A stretch of 64,000 nucleotides of DNA from Sophora flavescens. Taxonomy: Eukaryota > Streptophyta > Magnoliopsida > Fabales > Fabaceae. The notes below the pieces were generated by a model. The model saw only the letters and a list, made by a program, of their open reading frames with translations, was not told where the DNA came from and did no database searches. Made by a program: the position numbers and the translations under genes. Below are positions 45,359 through 55,433 of the stretch, piece after piece (the first letter of the stretch is position 1; every line of letters starts with the position of its first letter). The DNA lies in contig CM061069.1 of assembly GCA_030762895.1 (NCBI GenBank), positions 5,143,178 through 5,207,177 on the forward strand. Reading direction: 5' to 3'.

Positions 45359-45615
45359 ATGTATTGGTAATATAATACACAAGGACAAAAGTGTATTGGT
45401 AATATAATACACAAAGACAAAAGTGTATTGGTACTATAATACGCAAGGACATCTGTGTATTGGTAATATAATACACCGTGTATTGGTAATATAATACACG
45501 TAAAACACTTATGTGTATTGGTAATATAATAAACTGTGTATTGGTAATATAATACACGTAAAACACTTCTGTGTATTGGTAATATAATACACCGTGTATT
45601 GGTAATATAATACAC
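45359..45615 (+). repeat. AT-rich dyad minisatellite in solo LTR copy 1
   Basis: Nine units centred on GTATTGGTAATATAATAC, flanked by GT and AC, some separated by GTAAAACACTT or AAGGACAAAA spacers of about 10 bp. It is followed by a second series with GGGAATGAGGGTGTAACACC (45652-45775). Neither occurs in copy 2. Confidence 0.9.
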
Positions 45616-46468
45616 GTAAAATCAATAGTTCTCGCAAGACCACTTCCACCTTAGGGAATGGGGGTGGAACACCTTAACGGGAATGAGGGTGTAACACCTA
45701 ACGTTAATGAAGGTGTGCACTAGGTGGAACATCCTAACGGGAATGAGGGTGTGCCCCGATGAAAATGAGGGATAGTGACAGGAGTGGTAGTGGCCACGAT
45801 AACATAAAGACATGGTGACAAGATTAGAGAGGTTACGTGTTAGATTACCTGAGAATAAGGGTAGAGGATGATATATATTGACCTGAGGATGATTCGTTAG
45901 TTATGCATGTTGATTGTCTATGACAATTACTGTATAATTTACTATGACTCTTTTCCGCTTTTTGATGATAGAACTGTTTCTTATCCCTTATGTTTCTGTA
46001 TTTTTGTGGGATACTTTGGTTTACGTTAGAAGACCCGATGGAGGGTTACGTTGCTGAGGAGCTGGACGGAACTCTGTATGAAACGGAGATTGCTGAGGAG
46101 TTGGATGGAACTCCTTACGAACTAGACGCTGGGGGTCGAGCTGTGATCCATGGCGATTAGAGTCTAGACATTATGGTCAGTGTGTCTAAGGAGTATTTTT
46201 ATATTTCCGCTAAGTACGTCTGTTATTGATTTTATGCCTGTGAGGGATCCCACTGAGAGGATACCCTCAACAGTGTTTTGGTATTGTAGTGAACAACTAG
46301 GTGTGTATTTACATATGTTAAAGTTGTTGTGTTTTTTAAATTTGCAGAAGTTATGTGATAATTAAATAAGTTTTAATTTTTATGTACTTTTCGTGATAAG
46401 CGTGTGGTTAAGAATTGATTTAAGAAGGTAATTAATCTAATGACACAAAGGCACATCGGGGTGTCTCA

Positions 46469-46692
46469 GTCCTGGAGGACACTAAGATGTCATATATGAA
46501 AACGACCATAAACTTATACAAGTAAGGGTGAAAGGTCTTGTTCATGTAGTCCATGAACACAGGAGGAGCATTGGTCACAACAAAGAGCATAACCAAGAAC
46601 TCATAGTGTCCTAAGCGCTGTCTTCGGGATGTCCTCAGACTTAACCCGAATCTGATGGTACTCTGACCTCAAATCTATCTTAGAGAAGACAC
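46469..46692 (-). pseudogene. gypsy pol: RT palm fragment
   Basis: Minus strand RQRLGHYEFLVMLFVVTNAP, FMDYMNKTFHPYLYKFMVVF and IYDILVSSRT. This is the active-site region of gypsy RT with the usual DD pair reduced to a single D (IYDIL). Cut on the left by the solo LTR and on the right by the Sirevirus LTR. Confidence 0.85.
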
Positions 46693-47537
46693 TGAAATAG
46701 GCCACTATAAACACGAGAAGGGGGTTGAATTGTATTTATCATTAATTAAAAAAAAAGTTAAAAACCTTTTCCACACAGAATCTAGGTTCAGACAAGTGTG
46801 AAAAACACTACACAAACAGGTGACCTGTCTGGTGTGATTTAAACAGAAAAACACACAAACACACAACTTGAAAACTAGTTTGATATTCACACTTCAACCC
46901 TTTAGTTAGATAACAAGCAATATAATCAAAGCAACTAAAGAGTTTAAGGGAAGAGAGATAAACACAGCTATTTAACCTGGTTCACCCTTTAACAACTAGG
47001 GCTATATCAAGTCCTTGGCAACACCAAGTTTTCTCCACTACAACTGATCAGGTTACAGACTTCAACTATTCTTTGCTCACTTAGCTTCTTCAGGCTCACT
47101 CAGGTTTGTTTGAGATAAGATTGGAATAAGTACAATTTGCAAGTCTTTCACTAACACTCAGAAGAGTGAAATAAATATAAGCTTAGAAAGATTGCGTAAT
47201 AACTTCAAATGATTGAAGAATACAGATTGAAAGAATGATGAATTGAATGCGCAGAGTAATGGCTCTTTAATGCTGTGAGTTCTCTATCTTCATCTTCAAT
47301 GACTTCTGTATTTATAGCCTTCATGCATTTAAGATCCGTTAGAGACGTTCCTTCAAATATTGGCTTCAAGCAGAGCTCGATTAAATGAAATAGTGTCGTT
47401 CTGGGCAGCCATTAATGCAATAGGAATATTGGTTGTACCCTAACAAGGAAGATAAAAGCTTTATGCATCGTGCAATAGCCAAATCAGAGTTGTGCAGAAT
47501 GCTTTTGTACTTTGCATAGCACATTTCCCTTTTCGTG
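46693..47537 (-). repeat. inverted Sirevirus LTR fragment
   Basis: Reverse complement of the 3' part of the LTR at 6157-7523 (about 6630-7523), with the same AATTCAACCC end, GACTGAAGAGGCTAGGTG-like blocks, TATAAATA box and CAGGTGACCTG dyad. It is cut by CACTA-2 at 47538. No internal Sirevirus sequence adjoins, so it may be a solo LTR. Confidence 0.85.
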
Positions 47538-48045
47538 CACTAGTGCAAAATATGCTTTTAACATTGGACATTCCACATCGGTTTCACAAAAACCGATGTG
47601 TAAAATGAGGCGATGACATTTTTGAAATTAAAATCAAAGGATTCCACATCGGTTTCATAAATAACCGATGTGTGAATATTTTCCACATTGGTTGTATTTT
47701 AACCGATGTCTAAAATTAAAACAAAAAAATTTAAAATTTAAAATTTTTATCTTTCCACATCGGTTCTTTTAGAACCGATGTCTAATATATAGATTAACCA
47801 CATCGGTTGTATTATAACTTATGTATAAAATTAAAAAAAATAAAAATAAAAATTTTCGTCTTTCCACATCGGTTCCTATTGAACCGATGTCTAATATATA
47901 TTAACCACATAGGTTTAAATATAACCGATATCATAAATTAAAAAGAAATGAAATTTTAAATTAAATCGTAAGTTTCCACATCGGCTACTATAGAACCGAT
48001 GTGAAATATTACTAACCACGTCGGTTTTTGGACAACGGATGTGTA
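47538..48045 (+). repeat. CACTA-2 5' terminus and subterminal repeats
   Basis: Terminal CACTAGTGCAAAATATG, then about eight hairpin-like pairs of ACATCGGTT and AACCGATGT with 5-12 base loops, spaced 40-70 bases apart. In En/Spm elements such subterminal repeats bind the TnpA-type protein. Confidence 0.9.
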
Positions 48046-49745
48046 ATATTTGACAAAACCCTACTTTTTGTTTCTATTTTCATTCCCTCCATCTGTCACG
48101 CGCCCTTTTTCCTTTGCTTTTACTATGCTCTTCCATTCCTTTGTTTTTCATTCCCTCTCTCATTTTGTGCTCGTCACTTCGTCCCCATCTCTCTCACTGC
48201 TATGTGCTCGTCGTCCCTCACTGCTTCGCCGCCGCCTCCCATCTTTTGTCTCTCCCTGCTGCTCGTCGATCTCCGCTGCTTCTGCTTCTGGTGAGAGTGC
48301 ATGCTTATTTACTTGTTTTGTTGGTAAATAAGATACATGCATGTGGCTAATCTTATAAGGACTTGAGATTTAGTGAGCAATCTTCGGTATGGTTGTCAGA
48401 ATAAGATTGGAATCTTTCTATTTTCTTATTGCTTTTTTATTTTTTATTTTTTATGAAACCGGAACTGGCTGGTACATTATTCTGTTGGTATATCAACTAA
48501 ACTGTCATGATTTATAATGTTAGCAGTTGATAGAAGCTAAGGTTATATTTTTAGAAAAGCAAATAAATTGGTTCGATTATTTAGTTAGGCTTAAAGTGTC
48601 TGGTGCTAAGGTTGTGTGGGCTTCAATTAATTAATTAGTCCAGCTGGTGTTTGAATCCACTTTGCTTTTTAGGCTTATTATTGTGAATACATCCTCTATT
48701 TTGTTGATATATTACCTAGTGGTTTCCACTTGTCATGGTGCATTTTCTGTGTGATGTGGGGTTACTTTGTAACAGGTTTTGTGGAACATTTCACTTTGGT
48801 TTGCTGTTGTTTGTTGCTTATTAGGCGTTGATTTCTTGTATTTGGCTGCAACCATTTAACTCTTGTCTTTGAGTAGTGTTTTGGGCTAGTGTATCCCTAG
48901 TATCCTTATCATAAATTTTTACTGATATACTAAAAAAATGTTAGACATAATGTGTGAGTAAACATTTTATTTGTTATTTAAATTATTCATTGCTCAATGT
49001 GAAATTTATGTTTTCTTCTTACATTTTGTATTTCTGTCTTGACATTATTACTGGTAATATTTCTTGCTTTCTGTTTTGGTTTTAATTTTATTTTACTGGT
49101 AATGTTTTGCTTGCTTGTTATTCAGATGCTACAATACTTTGTTTTAGCAAGATATTAGTCTCTGTGTGGCGATCTCTTAAGCACTAGAGACTTCGAGTGT
49201 TCAAAGAGATTATTTTATAATTTGGTAGCTCTTAAGAGTTTCTGCTCTATTGTAGAAGTTGGTCATTTACATTTCGCTTGCCTTTTTAGAAGTTGTGTTT
49301 CAACTGCAATATGCACCAAAAATACATGGCAGGAAGGGAAACTTTGTGTTTTCTTAAGGAGAATGAAAGATATATATAGTTTTTGATTGAATATATACGA
49401 TGGCCTGATGGATTTAGTTTTTTTCTTCATGTTCTTTGCTTCCTGCCTGAATAGCCATAGCTCTTCGCTACTCATTTTCTTATAAGATCTTTTGGTCTTA
49501 AATAAGCTTACACTGTAATTTTCATGCTTTGATTTTAGACTCTACGTGAGGGGCACAATCCTTGGATACAAAAGGTAAGAGCTTCTTGCCCATAGTAGTT
49601 TTACCAATTTTGTATTTCATATCATCTTGTGTATGGATGCTAGGAAATTGAGAGTTGAGATTCATGGAGAGAAGCATTTAAGATTCTACTTTCACGGGTT
49701 TTGTCAAGTCATTTGGTTTATGATGAGACAATGTTATTTTTTCAG
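48046..49745 (+). other. CACTA-2 non-coding region, possible captured 5' leader
   Basis: Begins with a pyrimidine-rich stretch (48060-48295, CTTCGCCGCCGCCTCCC, CGTCGATCTCCGCTGCTTC) that looks like a plant 5' UTR or first exon, with a possible splice donor GGTGAGAG at 48290. The rest (48300-49745) is T-rich and intron-like. It may be captured together with the exon at 49746. Not recognised beyond that. Confidence 0.45.
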
Positions 49746-49876
49746 ATCCAAATCAAACCTGTAACTATGGCTTGGGTTTGACAACTTGGAGTCCACTTGC
49801 ATGTGGTGTGCTGACAGGAAAATACAACAAAGGAGTTATACCAGCAGATAGCCGCTTTGCATTGGAAAATTACAAA
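49746..49876 (+). pseudogene. KAB1: captured exon of voltage-gated K+ channel beta subunit
   Basis: Between a TTTTTTCAG acceptor and a AAA|GTAAGG donor the sequence encodes NYGLGLTTWSPLACGVLTGK and YNKGVIPADSRFALENYK in one frame (49760-49876, 39 codons). This is a conserved segment of plant KAB1-type potassium-channel beta subunits, aldo-keto-reductase-fold proteins. The family segment normally reads SPLASGVLTGKY, so one Cys replaces Ser. No flanking exons of the gene are seen nearby: the next coding sequence is transposase. A single exon inside a CACTA element indicates capture rather than a working gene. Confidence 0.8.
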
Positions 49877-50414
49877 GTAAGGTTTGATTTCCATCGTTTT
49901 GGCTGAAAAGCTTTCATTGGAGTTTTAATGTATTTTCTTGAAAATTTATTTGATCCGAGAATATTCCTGCAATAATTAGTAAAGCCTTAGTTTCCCGTTT
50001 GAGATGCAATACTTATGAGCACACGTGTACATGCTTAATGTATCGTTCATTGTATTGGAACTTGAATTGTCCAAAGTTAGATAGTTCGGGAAAAAAACTT
50101 TTTCTTTATTCAGTTAAACTAGTTATTCATTGATTATAATGTTATATACTTGATGAAAGTTCGGATTGATACATTTCCTTTCATTCTCCGGGTGCATACT
50201 TTGTCGTGGTGGATGTCATCGCGTTCAAGTCGTGTACGTCGGAGACCGAAGGGAAATGCTGCCGAAATTTCGTCGAGTATGAGCATGAGAGTTAAGGACT
50301 AACTGTTAACCGAATGTTGAAAAAGTTTCTTCTCGAATGGGATAGGGCCATACCCTGTCGTAAGAAGTGGTTGATGAATATATTGGACTAAGTACGAAGT
50401 TATTGGTTTTAGTC
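49877..50414 (+). other. CACTA-2 region between captured exon and TNP2 ORF
   Basis: Non-coding. The first part is intron-like and probably part of the captured segment. From about 50200 (GTCGTGTACGTCGGAGACC) the composition changes to that of the transposase leader. Confidence 0.5.
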
Positions 50415-53400
50415 ATGGATCGCGGTTGGATGTATGCTAGACGGACAAGTGATGAGTATGAGAATGGAGTGGAAAATTTTCTACAGTTTGCAAAAACAAA
50501 TGCTCTTGATAGTGGTAACAGAAGGTTTTATTGTCCTTGTGTTAACTGCTTGAATGAGAGACGACTAGAAGCTGAGGAGATACGTGATCATCTTATTTGT
50601 GAGGGGATTTGTAAGAGTTATACAACATGGATATGTCATGGTGAATCGTTAGACAGGCCGAGGGTATCATATAGAGAGGAAGTTTATGACGTGGATATGG
50701 ACAATGGACTAGAGGACATGATCCGTGATGTTGGGCAAGAGCTTTTCGACGTGCACATGTGTATGATACTTTGTGCAGTGATGCGGAAGTGGCTTTGTAT
50801 CCGGGGTGCACTAATTTCACATGGTTGTCAGCGGTGTTAAGATTGTTCAATGTGAAGGCGAGAAATGGGTGGAGCAATAAAAGCTTTACCGAATTGCTTG
50901 AGTTGTTGAAAGACATGCTTTCAGAAGGTAACACATTGCCATCTCGAAACTATGAGGCGAAGAAGATATTGTGTCCGATGGGTATGGAGTATAAGAAAAT
51001 ACACGCTTGCCCCAATGATTACATATTGTACAAGAAAGAGTTTGAAGAGATGCACGAGTACCCCAGGTGTGGGGTATCACGCTACAAAGTGAAGGATGGT
51101 GATTCTAGTTGTGATGTGGTCACCAGAGGTCCTCCTGCAAAGGTGTTATGGTATCTTCCCATGATTCCGTGGTTCAAGCGATTGTTTGCTAATCTAAATG
51201 ATGCAAAGAACATTAGATGGCATGCAGATGAGAGGAAGTGTGATGGACAGCTTCGCCATCCGGCCGATTCTTTGCAATGGAAGAGAATTGATAGTTTGTT
51301 TCCGGATTTCGGCAATGACCCCAGAAACCTCAGGCTTGGATTTGCTACCGATGGAATGAATCCATACTGAAACTTAAGTAGTATTCATAGTTCATGGCCT
51401 GTTCTCCTGGTAATTTACAACCTGTCTCCTTGGTTGTGCATGAAGCGCAAATACATTATGTTAAGTATGATGATTTCGGGTCCTAAACAACCAGGAAATG
51501 ATATTGATGTTTATCTGAGTCCCTTGATTGAAGACTTGAGAATATTGTGGGATGAAGCCATTGATGTGATTGACGGGTATTGACGTGAGACATTCAGATT
51601 GCGTGCCATGTCATTTTGCACCACCAATGAGTTTCCAGCATACGGGAACCTGTGTGGGTATAGTGTTAAGGGGCATAAAGCATGTCCAATATGTGAAGAA
51701 GGCACATGTTACCATCAACTGCAACATGGAAGGAAGACAGTTTACCTTGGGCATCATAGATTTCTCCGACGTAATCATCCTTATCGTAGATTGAGAAAAG
51801 CTTTCAATGGACTTCCGGAGAATGAAATTGCTCCGGTGGCCTTGACCGGAGAGAAAGTTTATGAAAGGGTGAACAACACTAATGTTATCTATGGGAAGAC
51901 CCAGAAGAAGGCTACCGAGAAGAAAATATGGAAGAAGAGGTCGATCTTCTTTGATCTTTCATACTGGTGCAAGCTTGATGTAAGACATTGTATTGATGTG
52001 ATGCATGTGGAGAAAAATGTATGTGATAGTTTAATCGGAACGCTTCTCAACATTCAAGGCAAGAAAAAGGATGGTGTGAATGCTCGTCTGGATCTAGTTG
52101 CGATGGGTATACGAGAGCAGTTAGCTCCATATAAAGTGGGGGATAAGAAGACTTATTTGTCCCCAGCATGTCATACTTTATCAAAAAAAGAGAAAAGAAG
52201 TTTCTGTGAATCTACGGGGAGTCAAAGTGCCACAGGGTTACTCTTCAAATGTCAAAAGACTTGTCTCAATGAAAGATCTCAAATTAGTTGGCTTAAAGTC
52301 TCATGATTGTCATGTCTTGATGCAACAACTACTACCGATGGCCATCCGTGACATCTTGCCTAAAAAAGTCAGACATGCCATTACTAGGTTATGCTTATTT
52401 TTCAATGCTACATGTAGCAAGGTCATTGACATCATGGTTCATTTGATTGTTCATCTAGTGAGGGAGATTAGATTGTGCGGCCCCGTTTATTTAAGGTGGA
52501 TGTACCCGGTTGAGCGATACATGAAGATCTTGAAAGGATATATGAAGAATCTACACCATCCCGAAGCATCTATTGTTGAAAGGTATGTTGCAAAAGAAGC
52601 TATTGAGTTTTGTACAGACTACATGTCAGAAGCGAAACCTGTAGGGCTTCCGAAGTCTCGTCACGAAGGAAGATATGATGGTAAGGGTACACGAGGTATC
52701 ACTGTTAAGAGCATGGATCGGGAGGAAGTGCTTAAAGCATATTTGTATATATTGAATAACACTGATGAGGTTGAATCATACTTATGTGAGCACAAAAGCA
52801 TCATCAATGAAACTTACCCTAGAATGAATGAAAAATGGTGTTTGAACAAGCATAACAAGACTTTCTTGAACTGGTTTAAAGAAAAAATTGCAAAGGATGA
52901 TATTGCTTCTGATACATTAAAATGGCTAGCACAGGGGGCTTAACTTTGATGTCATATGCTGGAGTGGGTACGATATCAATAAGTTTTCCTTCTATACAAA
53001 GTCCCAGGATGATAAAAGTACTATGCAAAACAGTGGGGCTATGGTCGTCGCTGAGTCCATGCATTTCTCTAGTTCGAAAGATAAAAACCCCGTTATGGCA
53101 TCCGTTTCATACTTTGTAATCATTGAAGAGATATGGGAGGTTGATTACACGAAGTTTAGAGTACCTGTTTTTAAATGTCAGTGGGTCGACAGTAACAATG
53201 GTGTGCAAACCGATGAGTTAGGATTCAAATTGGTGGACCTTAATAAGGTAGGTAATAAAGAAGAGCCTTTCATCATGGCATCCCAAGTAAAACAAGTGTT
53301 TTATATCCATGATCCTTCTAACAAAAGGTGGTCAGTGGTTCTCCATGGAAAAAACATGTATAATGGTAGTGAGGGAAATAAAGATTCAACTCTTGATATT

Positions 53401-53520
53401 TCTGATACTCCTTCTTTCTCAACACGGGTGCCTAATTTCAATGAGGAAAATGAAGTGGATGATGTACATGCTACTCGTAATGATCACCAAGAAGGGTTAT
53501 GGGAGAACTTTACTAATTGA
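50415..53520 (+). pseudogene. CACTA-2 TNP2-type transposase, decayed
   Basis: Start MDRGWMYARRTSDEYENGVE: the transposase-associated domain with the Cys/His set FYCPCVNCLNERRLEAEEIR and DHLICEGICKSYTTWICHGE. After a frameshift near 50750 comes the TNP2 domain: LSEGNTLPSRNYEAKKILCP, KKIHACPNDYILYKKEFEEM, YPRCGVSRYKVKDG, RWHADERKCDGQLRHPADSL, RLGFATDGMNPY, then stop at 51368-51370. It resumes with AYGNLCGYSVKGHKACPICE and RHCIDVMHVEKNVCDSL. The DUF4218 part is 52206-52943 (WMYPVERYMKILKGYMKN) and the DUF4216 part 53020-53520 (EIWEVDYTKFRVPVFKCQWV). About four breaks in total. Confidence 0.92.
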
Positions 53521-53651
53521 CCACAATGTAAGTTTAGTTTGAGTTATGTTTAAAGTCATATTATATGTTTACGTTGATACTTATAAGTTATGTTTACGTA
53601 CGTTGATTGATATTTATAAGTTATGTTTGATATTTATCCTGACATACTAAC

Positions 53652-53666
53652 AAGTTTTTTTTTTTG
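53652..53666 (+). repeat. LINE target-site duplication, left
   Basis: AAG, eleven T and G. The matching copy with ten T is at 59744-59757. Confidence 0.8.
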
Positions 53667-53768
53667 AAATAGGCTTTATGGAAAAAATCGGGATGTTACA
53701 GATTGCCCCTTGATGATGGATGGCTGCTCTGCTAGGGTTTCTCTCCCAGTGATCTTCTAGTATTTTGC

Positions 53769-54755
53769 ATGATCTTCATGGCTAAGGATCCTATTGTTCC
53801 ATGGAGTTTCCTTTCCCCTCTTTCTTCTCCATCGAATTCTCCTGCTCCGCCTCCAAAAAAGTCCTTCGCACAGGCGGTTTCTACTTCTTTTGACATCCTT
53901 ATTAACCAACTTCCAAAACCTTGCTTAAAGGGTGACAAATGGGCGATACAGATTTCTGAATCGGAGTACCTGGCTGGTGTTCAAGAATGCCAAAATCTCA
54001 TCCATGGTCGTCTCATTCTGTCCAAGGGAGACTCCCCAATAAAACTGGGTGACTTGCGATCCAAGCTTCTCAAGGTTTGGAAACCTATCGCTACTTGGTC
54101 CGTGGTTTCTCTGGGAAAAGGCTTTTACGAGTTCAGTTTCTCCTCCTTAGAGGATCAACGTCGGATCAGATCTGTTGGTGCTTGGAATTTGAGCCCAGGT
54201 GTGCTGAGATTATCATCTTGGACCCCGGATTTTAACCCTAATACTTTACGTCAAACCCATGCACAATGTTGGGTCCGGCTACATGGTTTGCCCCGAGAAT
54301 ATTGGCGGCCAAAGATCTTGTTCGAGATTGGTGGTGGTATTGGTGTGCCAATCGCATTAGATGAAGTTACTATGAAAAGATCTTTCGGCCACTTTGCTAG
54401 AATCCTCATTGAGATTGATCTTACTGGGGATCTGCGTGATAGGATCCTTGTGGAGAGAGAAGACTTTGCTTTCTTTGTTGATATAGAATATGAGAGACTC
54501 CCATCCTTCTGCTCATCTTGCAAGTTAATTGGCCACTCAAGTGCTAATTGCAGAAAGCATAAAACTGGAGAATCTTCAGCTCCAAAAGACTTGAATATTG
54601 TTCAGAAAAATCCTCGAAAAAAGGTAGTGCAATATGTGCCAAAAACAAATCAAGGAAATACTGAGACTCTGAAGGAAACAGTGAGGAGTACTGGGGATAA
54701 AGGCAAGGGTGTTGCTTATGTAGATCATGGTATTGATCCAAATTTGGCTCTGTAG
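53769..54755 (+). CDS. LINE ORF1, nucleic-acid-binding protein (first part)
   Basis: A 328-codon frame. Start MIFMAKDPIVPWSFL; the second ATG (MAKDP) at 53778 is also possible. The DUF4283-type domain spans about residues 55-200 (GRLILSKGDSPIKLGDLRSK, WVRLHGLPREYWRPKILFEI). The zinc knuckle CSSCKLIGHSSANC (CX2CX4HX4C) is at 54510-54551. A basic/hydrophilic tail ends at TAG 54753-54755. Homology-like sequence continues to 55433 in other frames, so full ORF1 was longer. The protein coats LINE RNA in the plant L1 family. Confidence 0.85.
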   Translation: MIFMAKDPIVPWSFLSPLSSPSNSPAPPPKKSFAQAVSTSFDILINQLPKPCLKGDKWAIQISESEYLAGVQECQNLIHGRLILSKGDSPIKLGDLRSKLLKVWKPIATWSVVSLGKGFYEFSFSSLEDQRRIRSVGAWNLSPGVLRLSSWTPDFNPNTLRQTHAQCWVRLHGLPREYWRPKILFEIGGGIGVPIALDEVTMKRSFGHFARILIEIDLTGDLRDRILVEREDFAFFVDIEYERLPSFCSSCKLIGHSSANCRKHKTGESSAPKDLNIVQKNPRKKVVQYVPKTNQGNTETLKETVRSTGDKGKGVAYVDHGIDPNLAL

Positions 54756-55433
54756 CGGAGGCACCAAAGAACTCCAATTTAATCTCTATGGAGACATTCT
54801 TTGCACCAGATGACTTTTTAGGAGTTAATAATGTCCCACGCAGTGAGCCTGAAGCTCAAGTTTCCACTAATCCTCTTCTAGGATTTGTCCAGCCCTCTGG
54901 TCCTTTGAATGTGGCAGAGGTGCTTTCACCTTTCTGTGGGGTCATGCAACACTCTCCTTCAGAATTTGATCCCCTCTCCTATTCAACAATCTGTCTCGAG
55001 ATCGGGACCTTTGTGGTAGATACTCATGTGGACTGCTCTCCTTCACAAAGACAATGATGATCGGGGCAATGAGATCTCTCGTGCCTCTTCAAGGTAATAT
55101 TCCTCTTGTTCCAAATCCTCTAGGTAGAAGTACTATTAGTGTCACTCCGCACGGTGATATCGGGTGAATCGAGGTTGTGACTTCGACTTACAAATAGTCA
55201 GCCGTTTTTGTGGTCATGAGGAGGATAATCTAGATGTTGCCATTGGTGTGAAACAGCACCATCCAACTCTAACAGCTGACCCTAGCAAATATCTCTTGAC
55301 CTCTCAAGAAGATGATTTTTCAACTGTCATTTCTAAGTCTAAGAAGAAAAAATTAAGGCAAAAGGCTGCTAAGGCAGCACAACAGGAAAAAACCTTTGCC
55401 CGATTAAGGGGTGGCCCTCAACAGTTTGCCTAA
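54756..55433 (+). pseudogene. LINE ORF1, C-terminal part, frameshifted
   Basis: Two open pieces, 54788-55057 (FFAPDDFLGVNNVPRSEPEA) and 55164-55433, ending in a lysine-rich KSKKKKLRQKAAKAAQQEK and RLRGGPQQFA, then TAA. That stop overlaps the ORF2 ATG as TAATG at 55431-55435, a compact ORF1/ORF2 junction. Confidence 0.7.

Larger units (their letters stand above)
41805..46468 (+). mobile_element. giant solo LTR, copy 1 (4664 bp)
   Basis: Runs from TGTAACAGCCTGATTTT to GGGGTGTCTCA and aligns with the inverted copy 25929-29437. It interrupts the RT coding sequence of the minus-strand gypsy element between SSRT and KEEHEEHL. Flanks GTCAT (41800-41804) and GTCCT (46469-46473) are a target duplication with one change. 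The excess length over copy 2 is mostly a 0.95 kb insertion and a different minisatellite. A TATATAA box lies at about 42410. Confidence 0.9.

Noticed and set aside
45300..45615. Two minus-strand ORFs with repeated YYITNT words
   Set aside because: They are translations of the AT-rich minisatellite.
45359..45615. Possible CRISPR array from regular short repeats
   Set aside because: Units are often adjacent without unique spacers, spacers are not unique, and the setting is an LTR of a plant genome.
48028..48350. Three overlapping plus-strand ORFs of 78-93 codons
   Set aside because: All are translations of one pyrimidine-rich stretch. It more likely represents a captured 5' UTR than a protein.
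53732..53938. Minus-strand ORF over LINE ORF1 start
   Set aside because: Antisense shadow of the LINE coding sequence.
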